Source of the DNA: Bryoerythrophyllum caledonicum
Taxonomy: Eukaryota; Streptophyta; Bryopsida; Pottiales; Pottiaceae
NCBI GenBank assembly: GCA_963971425.1
Contig: OZ020516.1
Location: forward strand, 34,708,199 to 34,772,198
Direction of reading: 5' to 3'
Length of the DNA stretch: 64,000 bases
The notes under the pieces were generated by a model. That model searched no databases. It was given only the letters and a program-made list of their open reading frames with translations, and had not been told where the DNA came from. This document shows, piece after piece, positions 35,001 through 48,306 of the stretch. Numbering within the stretch: the stretch's first letter is position 1; the number at the start of each line of letters is the position of its first letter. A program made the position numbers and the translations under genes.

Positions 35001-38000
35001 CAGTAACAAGGTGTCGATCCTAAACTAGATATTTTGACAGTGCAGAGAAAGGTTTCATGAAGATTATAAAGACAGGATTGGCTAAATTACCGTGGTGCAT
35101 TCACTACAAGTGTCGCTCAGTCCGCATTCCTCGCCTTCAGGACAGCAAGGGGGCTACACACAACCTCAAAAATTTAGAACATAGAATCATGCAAATTGAT
35201 ACCAAGCTGCAACTATAACCACTCTACGTAATGCCCGTTTGGGTAATAAGCATGTATAAGCCGGCACACCTCACACGTGGAATGTGCGCGACAAGAGGGC
35301 ATTCCGAAAACCTCACACCGAAAAGCCCGGGCAGATGCCGAAAATTTTGGGCAGCTCTGAAAAAGGAAATAATTATGTTGCCCGATGGGCATTACGCCAG
35401 GTGAGGCCCTGGCGGTCAGGCCTCACGCATGGTGAGGTTCCCTCCGCCGTCGGGCTACCGCCCTCCGCGTCGGGCACCTCACCATGCGTGAGGCCCTTCC
35501 GCCAGGGCCTCACCCTATACTAATTGCCTATATCCTACTTTGTCAATGTCCTGGTATGTCCTACGATGTTTAGTGATTGTCAAACTCATGATTTATCGTA
35601 TGTGTACCTGATCATCCGGTGGGCAATAATTTCCTTCCGGAAACTTTCGGCAGCAACCAAAGGCGTTTGGTGACAGCCATACAAGAAAATCATCCAACCA
35701 CGAAGCAGCTGGTCGAGAAATGAAACTAGTTTCAGGTGATAAGGCAGCTCTTGAGATCTGTAGACAAAAAAGACAACTCAACTACTAAGAAAACATACAG
35801 CAGGAACATTTGCGCATCTGATAGTACAATCCGAATATCATTTAACTGATTGTACATATCGCATTTCACTTCAAACATTAAATTGACATGATTACCTCAT
35901 TAAGCAAGGAGTTTGGATCGCACTGGCTGATGGAGCACAATTTATTTGTGTGGTTGCTTTCAATGCTGATAAAAGCAGAAAAACGTGTAAGAAGCGATTG
36001 CAGCAACTCGATACATCCACATTGTCTTAAACAAACTAATCATACTTCGAACTTCCAGTTCACGTAAGATATTAGAAATAAAACATGGAGTGAATGCATG
36101 GAGACGAATCTTTAGAACCTGTAGTTGTAGTCCTTAACAACAAAGTATACAGGTGGTCCAACCCGAAGATGCTCTGTTATATTGTCAAAATAACCCTGAG
36201 AAACAATAGATGCACTTCAGTGACATGAATAAAGAAATAAAATAAACGGAAAATACAATCCATTTGCTACAAGCTAACCCCGAGTAACCTCTTCCGTAAT
36301 AAATAGTAGAAAAGGTATGAACGCACCTGAAGATACGAGTCACGTGGCAAAACAATCTTCTGATCCAAACCGACTGAGATACTTGGTATAATTGCCTGCA
36401 GTCAAGACCACAATTCAGCTCGGATTATACAAGGTGCCATTCCATGATAAAGCTGAAACTGTTCATGATATACATAACCTACAGATAAAGGCATTGAAGG
36501 GCGCAGCGACTTACGATGCTAGTGAACAGTAACCCAAAGAAGAATGCGACCACAAAGGCTTTGACTGCTGGAATCCTCAGGAATGGAGCGTGGTAATTCT
36601 GCAAGTTACATAAAAAAGAGAACACTCAATAACAGATATTCAAAATGGAAATACTAAAAATTACAGAAACCATAAACTCGCATTTGCAGTTGTCCTAACA
36701 CTCGCATTTAATTCTGTACATAGCCCAACAACAGTGTCATGATAGTTTTCAGCAGGAATCAAAGAAGAACGAACATCAAATGACAGAGACCTGTGTCTTA
36801 TAACACTGTACCTTCATGTATTTGAGAAGAAACCCAGGCTCGCGCTGTTGCCTTCTTCGTGACCCTGCACACAAGATAACCACAATCTCAGCAAATGACG
36901 GGTACTAATAATGATGGAATTTCAAATAAAGAGTTGAGCATTTCTCTGAAAATTGATTTCGTCTGATGGATATACGTTCAACTGCTGGAAAATTTAACAT
37001 TAGTCGGTTCTGAGTGGTTGCCCAACTGACAACCTGGTTGAGGGGTAAGGTTCTGAGTAGTTACCATATACAGAGTCATCAATTTCTTCTGCTTCAACAG
37101 AAAGACAAGGAATGCAATCCACCCGACCACTTTCACTCCTGCGGAAGTCGAGAGTGAGGAGAGCCACAAAGGCGGTGATCTGAAGCAGGTAATCCAGAAA
37201 CACCGCTACCGCTGCAATTCAAATAAAGACCACCATCAGTGACATGAATGCACGATGTGCTACACGTCAAAACATATACTGCCGTTTTGCCAATCTGGTT
37301 CACTTGCAGACTACATTTAAGCATTTGAAAGAAACCACGATGCATAGACAACTGACAGCTAGAAACTCTAAAACATGCAGCGGTCCTGGATTGTGATTCA
37401 ACTGTCTGTAAATATGAGAAGAATATCTGGAGTACCAGCAAAGAGGGAGAAGACTCTGCAAGCAGGCATCGGCGTGAATGATCCCACAGCAAAAGCCAGA
37501 ACCTCAGCTAAGCTCGCAAGTGTGATAGAAGGACCCACTTCGGCTAAGGCAAGCCCTACACGAGCTTCGAGGTTTAGATTCAGATCTTGGCGTTTCAGAG
37601 CATTTACTAAAATGCACATGTTGTCCACACCAACCTGCCATTACAAGAGATGTAGAAATTAATAGAGTATAATGAGAGCGAAAACCAATCCAGCCCCAGA
37701 ATAGGTGTTAATCCTATGCTTCTCAGGCAGCACAAGCAGCGTTCGAAACCTATGCTTCTCAGGCTGTAATTAGCCACATGCATTCATACGAATAGACAAG
37801 GAGAGACAGTAGCAGTAACATACCGCAAGAACGAGAAACGGAATAACTTCCACAATGATGAGTGTTGATTTGACGCCGAAGACGCTGCAAAGACCCATGG
37901 ATCCAAGAACTGAGAAAGCCACAATGAGCACTCCTGACAAGCCAAGTAACACCTGCAAAATTGACACGAAAGCATGTGGTCAAGGCGAATGTTCGTACTC

Positions 38001-41000
38001 ACAGGAATCCATTCAGATGTTCCATCCAGACTTATCAGGCCTTTGCGCTGCTACATGATATGAATCATGTCCTAGCATTAAACATGCTGCTCACAAAAAC
38101 TTATGACAGTAACAGACGAAATTACCTGAGATCTAGAGAACATAGTTTCACTGATTATGCGAGTTAAATGAGGGCGACAGAACTTCAATTCCAAGTCACA
38201 TTTATAATTTATGAAAACCCTCATAGCAAGTGCAGACATATGTATGATTCAGGACCTCTTACAGGGTCAAAGTAAATTCACCTTTGAAGTCACATAAGTA
38301 GGAGCAACAGAAGGCCTGTAATCTCCCAAAGTGATGGAGATGTACACAAACATCACGAGGTAGCTTATCTGTAAACCATGTGCAAACATACGCAAGTTAA
38401 TATTATAAAAAAAAGTACAAATCTACAGAGGATAAACTCAATGGCTTCTGTAGTGAAGTCTGGTCAACAAACAGTGAAGTGAAAGGAGATCGTTCGTTCA
38501 TTACAGCCTTCTCATTTCTGAAGCTATACAAAGGTCAAAAGCACTGCAATCAAGTCGTTTCAGTAGAACTATCGCAGTAAAAGTGTGAAAGGCATATGTG
38601 TGCTGAAAGAAAAGGACCTCGAATTTGTATCAACCGTAATTATTTTGCTTGTCCAAGACCTCATAATAAAACCACATTATTGAGCGTAAGAGACAGTCCA
38701 GCCGCATTACATGCAAAAATGTGCAGTTCACTTGACACAGAGTAGAATGGACAAGGCTAACTTACTGCAATTGTTAAAACATCAGCAGTGCTTTCTCTCT
38801 GTAGCTCTGCCTCGATTGAACTTTCAGATGAATAGGAAAGTGATAAACCGGAGGCCGCGGCCATTCCTACAAGTTCTTCCTGTACAAACAAAACATTTCT
38901 TTACTCTGATAAGACCTTATTGTGTACAGTGTAGAAAAGGTAGGAAGCCAACAAAATGCACGCCAATCTTTTGTGCTCGATGGTATAAATTTTGTGCTCT
39001 TCTTCACCAGAACTGGTTACATACCTTCACCAAGCGTATAAATTCCTGTTCCCAGGCCACGGCAGCAGCATTCCCGTCTTCAGAAACAGCGTTTACAACA
39101 GGGTAGGTCACCACCAATGCTGTAGCCTGTTTTGGACACAAAACATGACCATCAGTAACAAGATAGTATCTTAATCGATTTACAAACGGAACCGCCAATC
39201 TCTAGATATGAACTAATCACAATCAATAGTGTGAGAAATCGACCACAATGGAGGTAGTACCAAATAAACTGTAAATCACAAGCTGGTATCTTAAGATTAC
39301 CTGAGTATAGTTGTTCCCTGAGAAACCGCCCAAAATAGTGGTAGGGTCCACTGGTCCAGCGAAAGCACTGAGGCAGGCTTCCGATGATGAATAGTGCTGT
39401 TGCAACAACCAGACAAAGTGAATACGTGCTTCTTGTATGGTTTGGCAAAACCATCAATGTTATGAGATGTATTATCGTGATTAGAGAACACTACAATATG
39501 CATCCTATATGCCCAGAGTAGGCATGCTAGGAGTAAAGAAGAAATTGCACGTCTCTGAAAATATACTACCTCAAAGCAGAACTTTGCATGAGAGGCACCC
39601 TCGTAATCTTCAAACAAGTCGGGATCCATTTTAAAGTACTGCGCACATAACAGTAAGACCAATACTGCGTTAGTTTCTAAAACAATATCCATGATTGACC
39701 TGAAAACTGTTGAAGAGATTCAGACCTGCAGAATGCTTTGAGTTGCGCATGGAGTTCCTAAAGGCTTCAGACAAATATCTTGAAGAGAGACCAGTTTGCC
39801 AGAATAGTTCCCCCGCACTCTATCAACCTGCACAATCGGACATGGAGAAACAATGTGAAATGATCATGAGAGCCCATGATCATAAAAAGTAATCCAACAT
39901 GGTATTAACCTTGACGTACTAAACACGGCTGATATGAAAATAATTTCTCTAGTCAGAAATCGGGCACTAGATTTGAAAGCTACGTCGATGTTTGATCGTT
40001 TCTTCTTGCGGAATAGGCAGCTCGTGCCTGCTTAGCAAGGATGCGTAGAAAGCAACACATAAATCCGGGAAAAGACTCACAAAAAAAACGAAAGAACTGT
40101 CTCCGTCATACCTTCTCTTGAATGTCAAAAAGAAGCTGTAAATTCTCGTCCGTCACAATCTTGGGTGCGGGTGAATATTTGTTTGCTGGAACAGTTGCTA
40201 TAATGAGCTGCAGACCAAAAATACAAATGAGAGGATATTTATGTCATAAAAGGCGGCTGTAGTGTGACCAATAAAAAAAAGCACACAAATTCAAATTGCA
40301 AGATATTTGGTTGCAGAGCCAACTTCAGGAATGAAAAGTGATGATCTTTGAAGCAAATGAATGTAGTCAGACCAATCTCTGCATAACCTGAAACTGAGTA
40401 GAGATTGCAAAATCTCATACACACTTTGTGCAAGGCAAAAAAGCATCAAACCTGCTCGATCCTGTAGAAGGGCGCTAAGTGGCTGTCAAAGAACTCTTTC
40501 TCTTCCAAAGCAGTACTCCCAGGACTAACCCAAAGCTGTAAAACAACATTGCCCAGACATGGTAAGATGACCAACCTAGTTGTCCTACAAAAATAAATTC
40601 AAATACTGATTTTACGATTCGATCAGAGATAACTCATAAGTACCTTCTCGGGCCGTGTCTCAACGCTGAGGCGGATCAAACCAAGGCATAAGATTAATGT
40701 TATAACAAGAGCCACTGCCAAGACCGTCTTCGCATGGTAGGCAACCCATTCCCCATGTGCTCTGCATATACCCACACACTTTCGCTTCATAATGGAGTAC
40801 TCCTAGTAACTACCAAGAATGCTCCGCCAATGAAATTCGTTGAAAGAAGTTGGCGCTACATCAAAGGGTCTGGAACTAAGGGAAAGTTTCGGAGCACCTG
40901 AATCTGTCAGACAAGAAGGCCTCCATAAATGGTGCTGCTGCAGCCTTGGGCTGAGGAGAGACTCCATTTCCCTGTAGATACATTTTGAAACAGATATCTT

Positions 41001-43940
41001 ATCGCAAGTTCCATATAGCAACCACAAGCGAACCATCTCAGATCAACAAGAACTGCTATGAAGATGGAATAACAGAATAAGTATACCTGTACTTCAGCTG
41101 GAAGAATTTCAGCATCTGGATCAGGTCGCTCTAGTTCGCTATCTTCACGAGTTTGTATGAGAGGCTCCTCGATGCTCACTTCATCCTCCGGGGCATGGAA
41201 AGTCCACCACCAGCCAAATATGATGAAAAGAAGGCATGCGTACAATGTGACCATGGTCACGGTCAAACATGCAACCTGAATAACATACCAAAGTTCATTG
41301 TAAGCGGCCAACGATGCTTCACTGATAACTGACATGAATCACCACCAAAAATTAATCAAATTCAAGTGTTCAAGCGCACATACAACACATGAAAGGTACC
41401 TGATATCCAGCAATTTTTACAGAACATCCCCGATCCTTCGGAGGAGCTGGAGGATTCGGCTCGGCACAGCTGCTGGCCACAGGACAGTCTCCACAAGAAC
41501 ACGCAAGGGAGGGATCGGAACAGGCAGCAACAGAAGAGTTGAGAGGTACCAAATCAGGTGCATCCTTAATATCCGTGCGAAAATTGATCGCAAACGGGGA
41601 GCCTGGCTCATAAGCACCGGCCTCTCTACCCATAAAGGAAAACCACTCTGAATACACCAACAAGTGTCTCAGTTATATGATCAGAGTGTAGAAAAAGAGG
41701 CGCAAACTTAAGGGATGGACAGTACCTGTATAATTTTTAGCACCCCCTCCAATAAAGTCCATGGCGCGAGTGTTCATGGCGGCAAATTTAACATCTTTGC
41801 AGGAGTCATAAAGCCGTTGTCCATACTTCTCAGTCACAAAGAAGTCAACAGCACCAACTGTTCTTTTCTGATGCTTCTGCGCCAACACAAGCCACACAAG
41901 TTAATACCAAAATATCCACAGAGCAGCTCTTATCCACCAACACTCTTCTACAAGGAACACTTTGATGTGCTTTACTGAGGAACATGTGGGGATTATGAAG
42001 GAAGAAAAAGACAATCACTACAGTATTACATGGGGATAAAAAACGAGACTTACTCCGTCGACCTCGGTAACATTAATGAAAAGCCCCTGGTTTGGAGAGC
42101 AAGCAAGCTCACAGAAAAGGTTGAGAAAATTCCGCAGGCATGCGGGACAACCAGTAAGAAAGGGAACGGCCTGCAAAGAAAAGCAGGGTCAACACATGGC
42201 CTGTCGATAACAAAATGGGTCAATATCAACAAACAAAGAGTACACCCACAGTACTATAACTTCCAGTAAATTCATCAGCTCTTGAGAACTATCAACTCAA
42301 CAAACATTAAACATCAACAAACAGATGAATCTGCCTATGGTGTTTCTACACATCCGAATACATCAGGAAGATTCTAAGATTGTACAAAACTAAACAACAC
42401 AACAACTCATCGTGTACAAAACAAGAAATATAGAGCTCCAGGAACTAGGGAGAAATCATGAAATCAGGGAGTAAGAACAGAGATAGACCTGCTGAACTTG
42501 AGCCCGTAGAAGGCCAAATTGAGTTTGTGTACAACATACATCCCCAGTGAGCATAGGACACAGGCTCTGAATCTTGAGCGAAAACGCCTCATCTGGCTGA
42601 AAAGAAAACACAATTTTGGTTTTGTTCTCAGAATCTCTACATTTATGTGTACCTTGCACAAAGCTCAATCAAACCCAGAATCCTATGTCGTTCATATGAA
42701 AAAAAAATAAGGGCCATGAAGTTAAACACTGATTGATATTCCACATTGGCATCAGCATGAAAAATAATAATCATAACCCTTCAATTTCTATGTTGCCGCA
42801 TAATTGTGATATGATAAGGCGAATCAGCTCTTACAGTAACTGGCGGAGAAGGGTCTGGGCAATTCAGCTCTTTCCCGTCTGGTCGACTTCCACAAAGATC
42901 ATACATCGCACACTTTCCACCACTCGATTCTCTGCAGATTGCACAGCAGAAGATACGTGAGCCAATTTCTCTCACAGAGTTGCAAACAAACGATGAACTT
43001 ATAGAGAACACGAGTAAAAACAAATGATAATTTAAATACTTACAAGAGCGAGCCATGCGAAGTAGATATTATCGACTCATATCCCCGCACTAGAACTGCT
43101 GCCTGCGATACAACCGATCCCAAAACAACCGCAAAATAAATTAATCGAACATTTTTCGTCTGCTAAATCAGGCTGATCAGGATCGGATGAAGATAATCTC
43201 CGTAACATAAAACCAAGTAAGAGTTCCTATTAGGATCATAGAAGGCATTCATTGGAGGACTCTGACTATCAGCTCCGAGTTGATCTATATAAAAATAAAT
43301 CATGACCACTCCCTACTCGTACAAACACAACTCAGAACGTAATACCTACTCATCGGTTGCTGCCAACTTTCACTACATATCTCTAGAATTGCGCTTGCAC
43401 GCTCAGGTAAAAAAATGAGATCCGTTCTTCTCCAGTTTCCTCGAGCAAACTCAAGGAACTAATCTATTAATACTGGATAGATCTTAGACCCTATCCTTAA
43501 AACCGAAAGACAGAGCACCAATTCAAGGAACGTGGAAGACGAATTCCAACGTCATCCGCATTTAAATACCGAATATTCCATTAATTCAGCTGCCGGCACA
43601 GCATCGGCATGCAATTCAATCACCTCAACTCCGCACGATCGCGACGCTAACTGAACTAAAAAATACCTACAGATAATTCCACTAATCCGCTCTTCACAAA
43701 ACTCACCACACAACCGAATCCTCTATATCCGCATACAATGTTGAGAATTACTGCAAACTCACAGCCACTGTGACAATCGCTCCATCCAAACCTGATCTAC
43801 TACCAATCTCGCGATTGCACGCCTCCAAACAATGGCGAATCGAGCTGAATTCTCACGTCTGCAGAGAAAAAAATCCGTCCTGGACATACCTGGATGACGA
43901 GAAGAAGAAGCCCGCACGCAACTCCACCGGCCGTCCCCAT
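32070..43940 (-). CDS. NPC1: Niemann-Pick C1 sterol transporter (about 38 exons)
   Basis: This gene encodes a large polytopic endosomal/vacuolar membrane protein that moves sterols. Exon 1 (43890-43940) is a 17-residue signal peptide, [17 protein letters not shown]. Exons 2-5 (43044-43102, 42835-42931, 42489-42596, 42054-42170) give the cysteine-rich sterol-binding domain: [52 protein letters not shown]. Then come [13 protein letters not shown] (41.2 kb), VETRPEKLWVSPGS (40.6-40.5 kb), [13 protein letters not shown], and [16 protein letters not shown] (38.3 kb). The sterol-sensing domain ([20 protein letters not shown], 37.9-37.5 kb) follows, then a second lumenal loop and the C-terminal membrane bundle ([19 protein letters not shown] at 33.2 kb; [20 protein letters not shown] at 32819-32885; last exon 32070-32294). 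Total about 1,300 residues, full length for the family. Boundaries of middle exons are approximate. Confidence 0.95.
35400..35514. repeat. GC-rich 38-bp inverted repeat in an NPC1 intron
   Basis: Arms at 35400-35437 and 35477-35514 are complementary except for about three positions (GGTGAGGCCCTGGCGG ... CACGCATGGTGAGG). The loop is GC-rich and ~40 bp. An outer, weaker inverted pair TAATGCCCGTTTGGG / GCCCGATGGGCATTA (35228, 35379) suggests a larger foldback element of about 290 bp within the intron between 35152 and 35611. Confidence 0.75.
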
Positions 43941-44900
43941 GGCTCCGCTCTCCCGCACCTCCCAACGTCCTCCTAAAACCCTAACCACTCAATTCTCGCT
44001 CCCGTCACCCTCTCCACCTCCCATTCCTCGGACATCAACACCTCCTCCGATCTTTAAACTCCACACAGCCGCAAGTTCAGAGATCCCACGCCTAAATTGG
44101 AGACGTTCATGCCAATCCTGACCGCGTTCCAGCGCGAGATTCAGAATGCAACGCTGTCTCGTCCCAAACCAAACCCATACGTAGATGAAATCCACCGCTC
44201 CGCAGACAGACGCAACATCCGTCGATCACGCACATTGTAGCTCCAGCGATGGCGGTCGCTTCGTTTGCGTGCACTTGACGACTCACTGGCCCTCGCTGCG
44301 ACAATTTGCTTTTCAAGGCCTCAATCGTCTCTCTCGATCGATCCTCTGCCCGTCGCCGTGCCTCGCTGCCCGCTGGTCGAAAGAAAGGCCGCCTCCCTGC
44401 CCGTCCCCTCTCGCCCTCCCTCCCCGGTACCCGCTTCTCGATCGATACCCGGCCTCGACAGATACCCGGGATACCTGCCCGGGTCTCAGCCGAAGGGTCA
44501 GTAGGGACTTCGGCTCCAGAACAATTTCAGAAGTCGAGACCTCACCACCAACTCAGATTTTCTAAGGACTTTTTACTTTGATTATCATTCTCTTTCAATC
44601 CGTATGGTCTAAATTCACAATTTTTTTACCACATCCTCTCTTATAAGTTTAGAAGAAGATCCTATGGTTACATTCTTGATAGTTTTTAATCAAAGGAGTA
44701 GAAATTCCTCTGAAATGCTTTGGTTTTTTACGGGTTAGCAGTTAAACCAATACTTATGTATTACATAGGTCTATAAATAAAGAAAAGGAAACCGCTGTAA
44801 CATCATTCAAATGTATAATTATTGCACATGACATTATAATTCTAATCAATCATGGACTCCAATGCTATATAAAACCAACGCAACGTCAAATTTATTGCAC
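43941..44900. promoter_or_regulatory. NPC1 upstream region
   Basis: GC-rich sequence immediately upstream of the NPC1 start codon turns AT-rich after about 44570. Several overlapping open frames occur on both strands without recognisable features. This is the likely leader and promoter. Confidence 0.4.
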
Positions 44901-44913
44901 AAACATTTGATGG

Positions 44914-45710
44914 TCACAGATTTTTGCAAGGAACCGATGTTGCACCTCCTTCCACTAGAGTTTTTGTAGCACAAATCTCACAAGTAATTTTTGGAAGTTT
45001 GCGAAAGATGGCTCTCTTTTGTTTTGAATGTGATGTAAGCATATGGGAGGGCTGCTTGAAAGGAGGTTGTGAACCACCTTCTTCAACACTCTGTGATGTA
45101 AGCATATGGGAGGGCTGCTTGAAAGGAGGTTGTGAACCACCTTCTTCAACGCTCTGTGATGCCACGCGCTTTTTTCCCATGTCCCATCCTTGTGCGTTTA
45201 ACATTCTCTTGTATAACAGAGATGGATCCACGACAAGGAAGTTCAGTAGTGGTTGGCCTGTGGAACGTAAAAGGCTCAGAAAATGAACTAAGAAGATTTT
45301 GAAGAATTTGTACCTTGAGTATCTTCTCATCCTCGGTATAGTCTCCAATAGAAGCTTGCACACTTTGGATCAGAGTCTCTGCTTCTTTAATTGCACCCAA
45401 CAATTACTCACTTGTATCATCCGATTCTAAATGTCCACCAACCTCTACTCCCGTAATTGTTGGAGAGATTGGTGCTACATATGGAATATTGTTTTCCATT
45501 TGGCATCATCTCTTCTACAACTTCATTCTCCCTTGACACTTTAAAATATTCTTTAACAATACATTGCACCCCCAAAATATGTTTGCAAGTAGAATTTTGA
45601 TCCAGACAATCACAAAAGTGTGTATTTAAAGACACATTATACCACATGCCATCATTGCTCTCACTTTGAATACGGAATAATAAATGTGCCTCATCCACCA
45701 CTTGTAACAC
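44914..45710 (-). pseudogene. SWIM zinc-finger protein remnant, MULE/FAR1-like
   Basis: The minus strand from 45710 reads VDEAHLLFRIQSESNDGMWY followed by HFCDCLDQNSTCKHI. That is the CxC...CxH pattern of a SWIM zinc finger, a domain found C-terminal to the catalytic region of MULE transposases and FAR1-like proteins. After a frame change it continues with KEAETLIQSVQASIGDY and a basic stretch RTRMGHGKKARGITER, then a duplicated 21-residue unit (63-bp repeat), and ends CEICATKTLVEGG. Frame breaks make it a remnant. The upstream catalytic domain is not recognisable. A host SWIM-domain gene fragment is the alternative. Confidence 0.45.
45032..45157. repeat. 63-bp direct duplication inside SWIM remnant
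   Basis: Two adjacent nearly identical 63-bp units begin GATGTAAGCATATGGGAGGG at 45032 and 45095. On the minus strand each encodes SVEEGGSQPPFKQPSHMLT in the same frame, so the duplication preserved the frame. Confidence 0.85.
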
Positions 45711-46184
45711 ATTGGATGGAGCCGATACATATTATGTTCTTCTTTATGATACAAAAGTTGTACCTACTTCTATAACAAACAATAGAATAGGATTGTGTTC
45801 ACCTCTAAAAGAAGGAATTAATTGTAGCATGCACTATTTAGGTCTTGGTGGCGCATTTGGTTGTACCATCTCCAACAAACGCTTGATCCATGTGAGTTTG
45901 AAGGCTTGCGTTATTAGACTAAGAAATATGTTAGACAAACAACAATTCATTGTGCCAACATCAATTATAGAAACCAACCTATATCGATTCCACACCAAAA
46001 TGAGCCATACAGATACCCAAGTATATACCTTGTTCTTTCATTAAAATAGTAATTGCAGATACATGCTACAATCAAAGAACTAATCTAGCAATGTAAAGAA
46101 CCCATATTGACACTGGCTACTATGAAACAGTAAATTAGCATGAATGATACTATATTAAGACTTGGAGTAACATATAGCTTCTAA

Positions 46185-46451
46185 ATGGTCTTATACTTGG
46201 TGCCACCCATTAAAGAACTAGATAAAAATATTATAGCAATACAAAAAGCAATATGTGGACTCCCCAAATGCATGTCTAACGCCATCATTAAACTACCAAA
46301 AGACCTCTTTGGGTTAGAAGCCTTACCCTTGAAATACGCATATTTTAGATGCATGTGCAAACAACTGCAAAATGCCTTCAACAAATTAGTAGACTTAGTA
46401 AAATCTACAAAGGGATTAGAAACTTCATTCTTCCTATATACAGTGGAGTAG
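46185..46451 (+). pseudogene. Possible reverse-transcriptase C-terminal fragment
   Basis: An 88-codon frame includes AIQKAICGLPKCMSNAIIKL, FGLEALPLKYAYFR and LQNAFNKLVDL. The spacing of a GLP motif, a basic residue run and a GLEAL-like turn resembles the segment after the catalytic fingers of non-LTR reverse transcriptases. No YxDD motif is present nearby, so the call is tentative. Confidence 0.25.
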
Positions 46452-46899
46452 TGAACTTCCTAGACTCAGAATAAAAATTGCATTAGGTCCTCCATCTCCG
46501 GCACAATCTTCATACTTGAAAGAGAAGAAAAAACACACCTAAATGCTCTATTGATTATAAACATTAGTTAGCAAAAAGCCAAAAAACCAAACATTTGAAA
46601 TCAAAATAATATAGTTATATTAACAATACTATAATTATCTAAAATTGATATCCTAAAATTGTATACCTATTGTATACCTAAAACTAATACCCAAAATTGG
46701 CACACCATACACTACTTACAACCATCTTAGACTTCCTAGTATCAACCTTCAATTTTGAACAATTATACTTCATGACCAATGCCATATGTTCTTCAAAGAT
46801 CCAAGTACACACTTTTATCATAACTCTCTCTCAATTCAATGAATTATTAGACTCCTTTTGTCTTCATCTACTAGTCTTTTGCAAATAAGTGGATTGAAT

Positions 46900-47560
46900 T
46901 AGTAGAATCGTCAAGCATGTGTGTAGGATACAACTTTTTTCCAACATCCATAATTGGTGTCTGCAAAATAACTTGGCTTTTAAAATCTTCATATAAGCTA
47001 GAAATTTTAATGTATCTCTTATCATGAACATCCTTGGACTAACCTACATACATATTATTCCAAAAAAACTTGTTTGGATTGCAAACTGCTTTTAAACCAA
47101 TAGTGCAAAACTTCTTCCCTTTGAAAAAATCACTTTGTATAAGGGTGGCTCTTCGATTTGGTCGTCAGATGAGAGAATGTGTGTTCTATCAATTGTGCCA
47201 CACACGTTTGGCAATTATGTGCTTTTGTGAAAATCATCAATGATGCCTAACAAACGTGCACATGTGGGCACATGCTACTGCATTTTCTAAACAATTTATT
47301 CTTGCCAAAGAGGATGTCATAAACTATGTCTATATACTTCCAAATGGTGTATCATGCAACTTTTAAATAATCAGCAATATGGTAAGAAGAATAAGCATGT
47401 GCAAAGCTATAAAGTACTGCAACAAAAAAAATTCTAAATTTCTCCATTTGGAGGCTAATAAGATTTATAATTTGTGACCTCAAATAAGGTATTAACATAT
47501 TAACTAGATGATTAAATGCGTTTGGACTCATTCTATAGAACTTTATGTTTTTTTTAAAGA
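46900..47560 (-). pseudogene. PIF/Harbinger-type transposase remnant
   Basis: On the minus strand FYRMSPNAFNHLVNMLIPYL (near 47550-47490) resembles the conserved N-terminal start of Harbinger transposases. Further on, GTIDRTHILS (near 47200) corresponds to the GxIDGTHI motif that carries the first catalytic Asp. VCNPNKFFWNNMYVG and VHDKRYIKISSLY (47090-46990) correspond to the second Asp region and its HD motif. Stops and frame changes are numerous. No terminal repeats were located. Family call from motif order only. Confidence 0.5.
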
Positions 47561-47599
47561 ATGCATGTCCTATGATGTTCTTGAGACTATAGATTCAAT

Positions 47600-48244
47600 G
47601 TAATTCTTATGTGTTTCTTGCCCAACTCCACCAAACCATTTGGAGCATAATTCTTCCTTGTAGCAAATAACCAGATGATATGAAGAAAATAAAAGCCATT
47701 CATGGACTCGAGCTTGTTTGACGCTCTTGACCTATAAGTAACACAATTGTCCAATATCATGGACATGAGCATCTACAAAAGCAGAACCATACTTGAGAAG
47801 GGTCCATTTTTGCTTACAAGGCACCTACATTAATACAAACAACAACACTTGATTGAAAAAAAACTACAAACCATATGAAAATCCCTAAAAACAAGATCAA
47901 CAAATGCATCAAAATAAGTCTAGTATAGCATTCTTTATAACATACATTACAATTTTTTATTTTTTTATTTTTTTTATTGTAAACAACATACCAAAAGCAA
48001 GATACGCCTACCTCAAGTTGCACCTCCCCACAACCTTCACCACTACCAGAAAGGCCATCAAATTTTTTAAAAACTACAAGGCCATCCTAATGACTTCCTT
48101 GTGGGAATAGTGCTAGTTAGGGTATCATGGACATAGTCAAACTATCGGAATACTCTGTGCAAACTCCTACATCTAGCCACACAGTGGACGAATCGCTTTT
48201 GCATTCACGTCCCAACGAGGCACTACATACATGTTTGCATGCAT
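47600..48244. other. No gene recognised
   Basis: AT-rich. A 61-codon minus-strand frame at 47587-47772 may be upstream sequence of the Harbinger remnant. Nothing firm. Confidence 0.35.
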
Positions 48245-48306
48245 GTACAATAGGGTGACATTCAAATTGGCTGTTTAGTAGTTCCAGGTATAGTGTCCTA
48301 CACTGT

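Noticed and set aside
35284..35523. 79-codon plus-strand frame in an NPC1 intron
   Set aside because: It runs across the GC-rich foldback and has no coding features.
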